64,000 bases of DNA. It comes from Pseudomonas sp. BN411 (GTDB taxonomy: Bacteria; Pseudomonadota; Gammaproteobacteria; Pseudomonadales; Pseudomonadaceae). Position numbers and translations under genes: made by a program. The stretch's first letter is position 1; each line of letters opens with the position of its first letter. The notes below the pieces were generated by a model. It searched no databases. It worked only from the letters and a program-made list of their open reading frames with translations, and had not been told where the DNA came from. The stretch spans positions 24,693 through 88,692 of the forward strand of contig NZ_SSOM01000032.1 in NCBI RefSeq assembly GCF_029871235.1. Reading direction: 5' to 3'. This document shows, piece after piece, positions 63,725-64,000 of the stretch.

Positions 63725-64000
63725 TGAAGTGGCCTAATGATTCTGGACACCCCGATAGGGCGTTAAGCTGCGCCCAAGCAAGAGGTGTTCATGAGCAGAA
63801 GATCATTCAGTCCGGAATTCAAACTTGAGGCCGCCAGCCTGGTGCTGGATCAAGGCTATTCCATACCGGCAGCCTGTAAGGCGATGGGGGTAGGCCCAAC
63901 TGCCATGCGGCGCTGGGTCGAGCAACTGACCCTGGAGCGCCATGGCAAGACGCCGGAACACGGCAAGGCCATGACGCCGGAGCAGCGGCGAATCCAGGAG
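63725..64000 (+). mobile_element. IS3-family insertion element, left end (runs off window)
   Basis: The left end is placed at TGAAGTGGCCTAATGATTCT (63725), starting with TG as IS3 elements do and abruptly ending the repeat unit. The orfA gene starts 66 bp inside. The right end and target duplication lie outside the window. Confidence 0.75.
63791..64000 (+). CDS. IS3-family transposase OrfA, 5' part
   Basis: The first 70 codons are open to the window end: MSRRSFSPEFKLEAASLVLD, then QGYSIPAACKAMGVGPTAMR and RWVEQLTLERHG. This is the helix-turn-helix of IS3-type OrfA (HTH_Tnp_1). AGAGGT precedes the ATG. Confidence 0.88.
   Translation, partial: MSRRSFSPEFKLEAASLVLDQGYSIPAACKAMGVGPTAMRRWVEQLTLERHGKTPEHGKAMTPEQRRIQE

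Overview
The window is a high-GC chromosomal segment with gene content, codon use and intergenic repeats typical of Pseudomonas sensu lato. CueR/CopA, bauABC with bauR, a TtgR-like regulator beside an RND pump and a FadI-like/FabG4-like pair all fit that genus. The species cannot be fixed from the sequence. A manganese-oxidising lineage is suggested by the giant MnxG-type multicopper oxidase.

Region 1 (1-17300) looks like one functional unit for a secreted metal-oxidation apparatus. It holds a truncated exported protein (1-110), a ~1930-residue MnxG-like multicopper oxidase, a lytic transglycosylase, a stand-alone type II secretion pseudopilin (GspG) and inner-membrane platform (GspF), a tRNA-Ala, a receiver-only regulator, a sigma54-dependent NtrC-type regulator with its membrane histidine kinase (MnxR-like system), and two paralogous exported proteins of unknown function, one with Ca-binding-type tandem repeats. 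Four transcription units carry sigma54 -24/-12 promoters; two of these share an identical 16-mer. Three of them have a C-rich 'TTCCCC..ACCC' element 60-90 bp upstream. This ties the oxidase, the exported proteins and the transglycosylase into one predicted regulon under the local regulator.

Region 2 (17500-26150) is mixed core and accessory metabolism: a Tsx-type channel, a small membrane protein, a sodium:solute symporter, arylamine N-acetyltransferase, a phytanoyl-CoA dioxygenase-like enzyme, a LEA14-type lipoprotein, APS kinase, a YjdM/PhnA zinc-ribbon protein and a DadA/PuuB-like FAD oxidoreductase. A RAYT transposase sits between pairs of its REP elements at 26170-26900.

Region 3 (27000-36500) holds the beta-alanine catabolic operon bauA-bauB-bauC(mmsA) with divergent bauR, a RutR-like TetR gene coupled to a YigZ gene, adenine deaminase, the queuosine-precursor transporter yhhQ with a preQ1-I riboswitch, a ~350-bp hairpin-rich non-coding element, and a PepSY/cytochrome b561 pair.

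Region 4 (36600-49400) contains a MASE1-PAS-GGDEF diguanylate cyclase, a LysR/quinone oxidoreductase divergent pair, a PAS protein without output domain, a Bcr/CflA exporter and an RND pump with its divergent TetR repressor. Region 5 (49480-53230) is copper homeostasis: CopZ, a small periplasmic protein, CopA and CueR. Region 6 (53200-63300) has an EamA transporter, FtnA-type ferritin, RIO kinase, LysR/NAD(P)-reductase/DUF2218, AraC/bile-acid-symporter-like protein, a small hypothetical, and the divergent thiolase/SDR pair. The window ends in three tandem 140-bp repeats cut by an IS3-family element.
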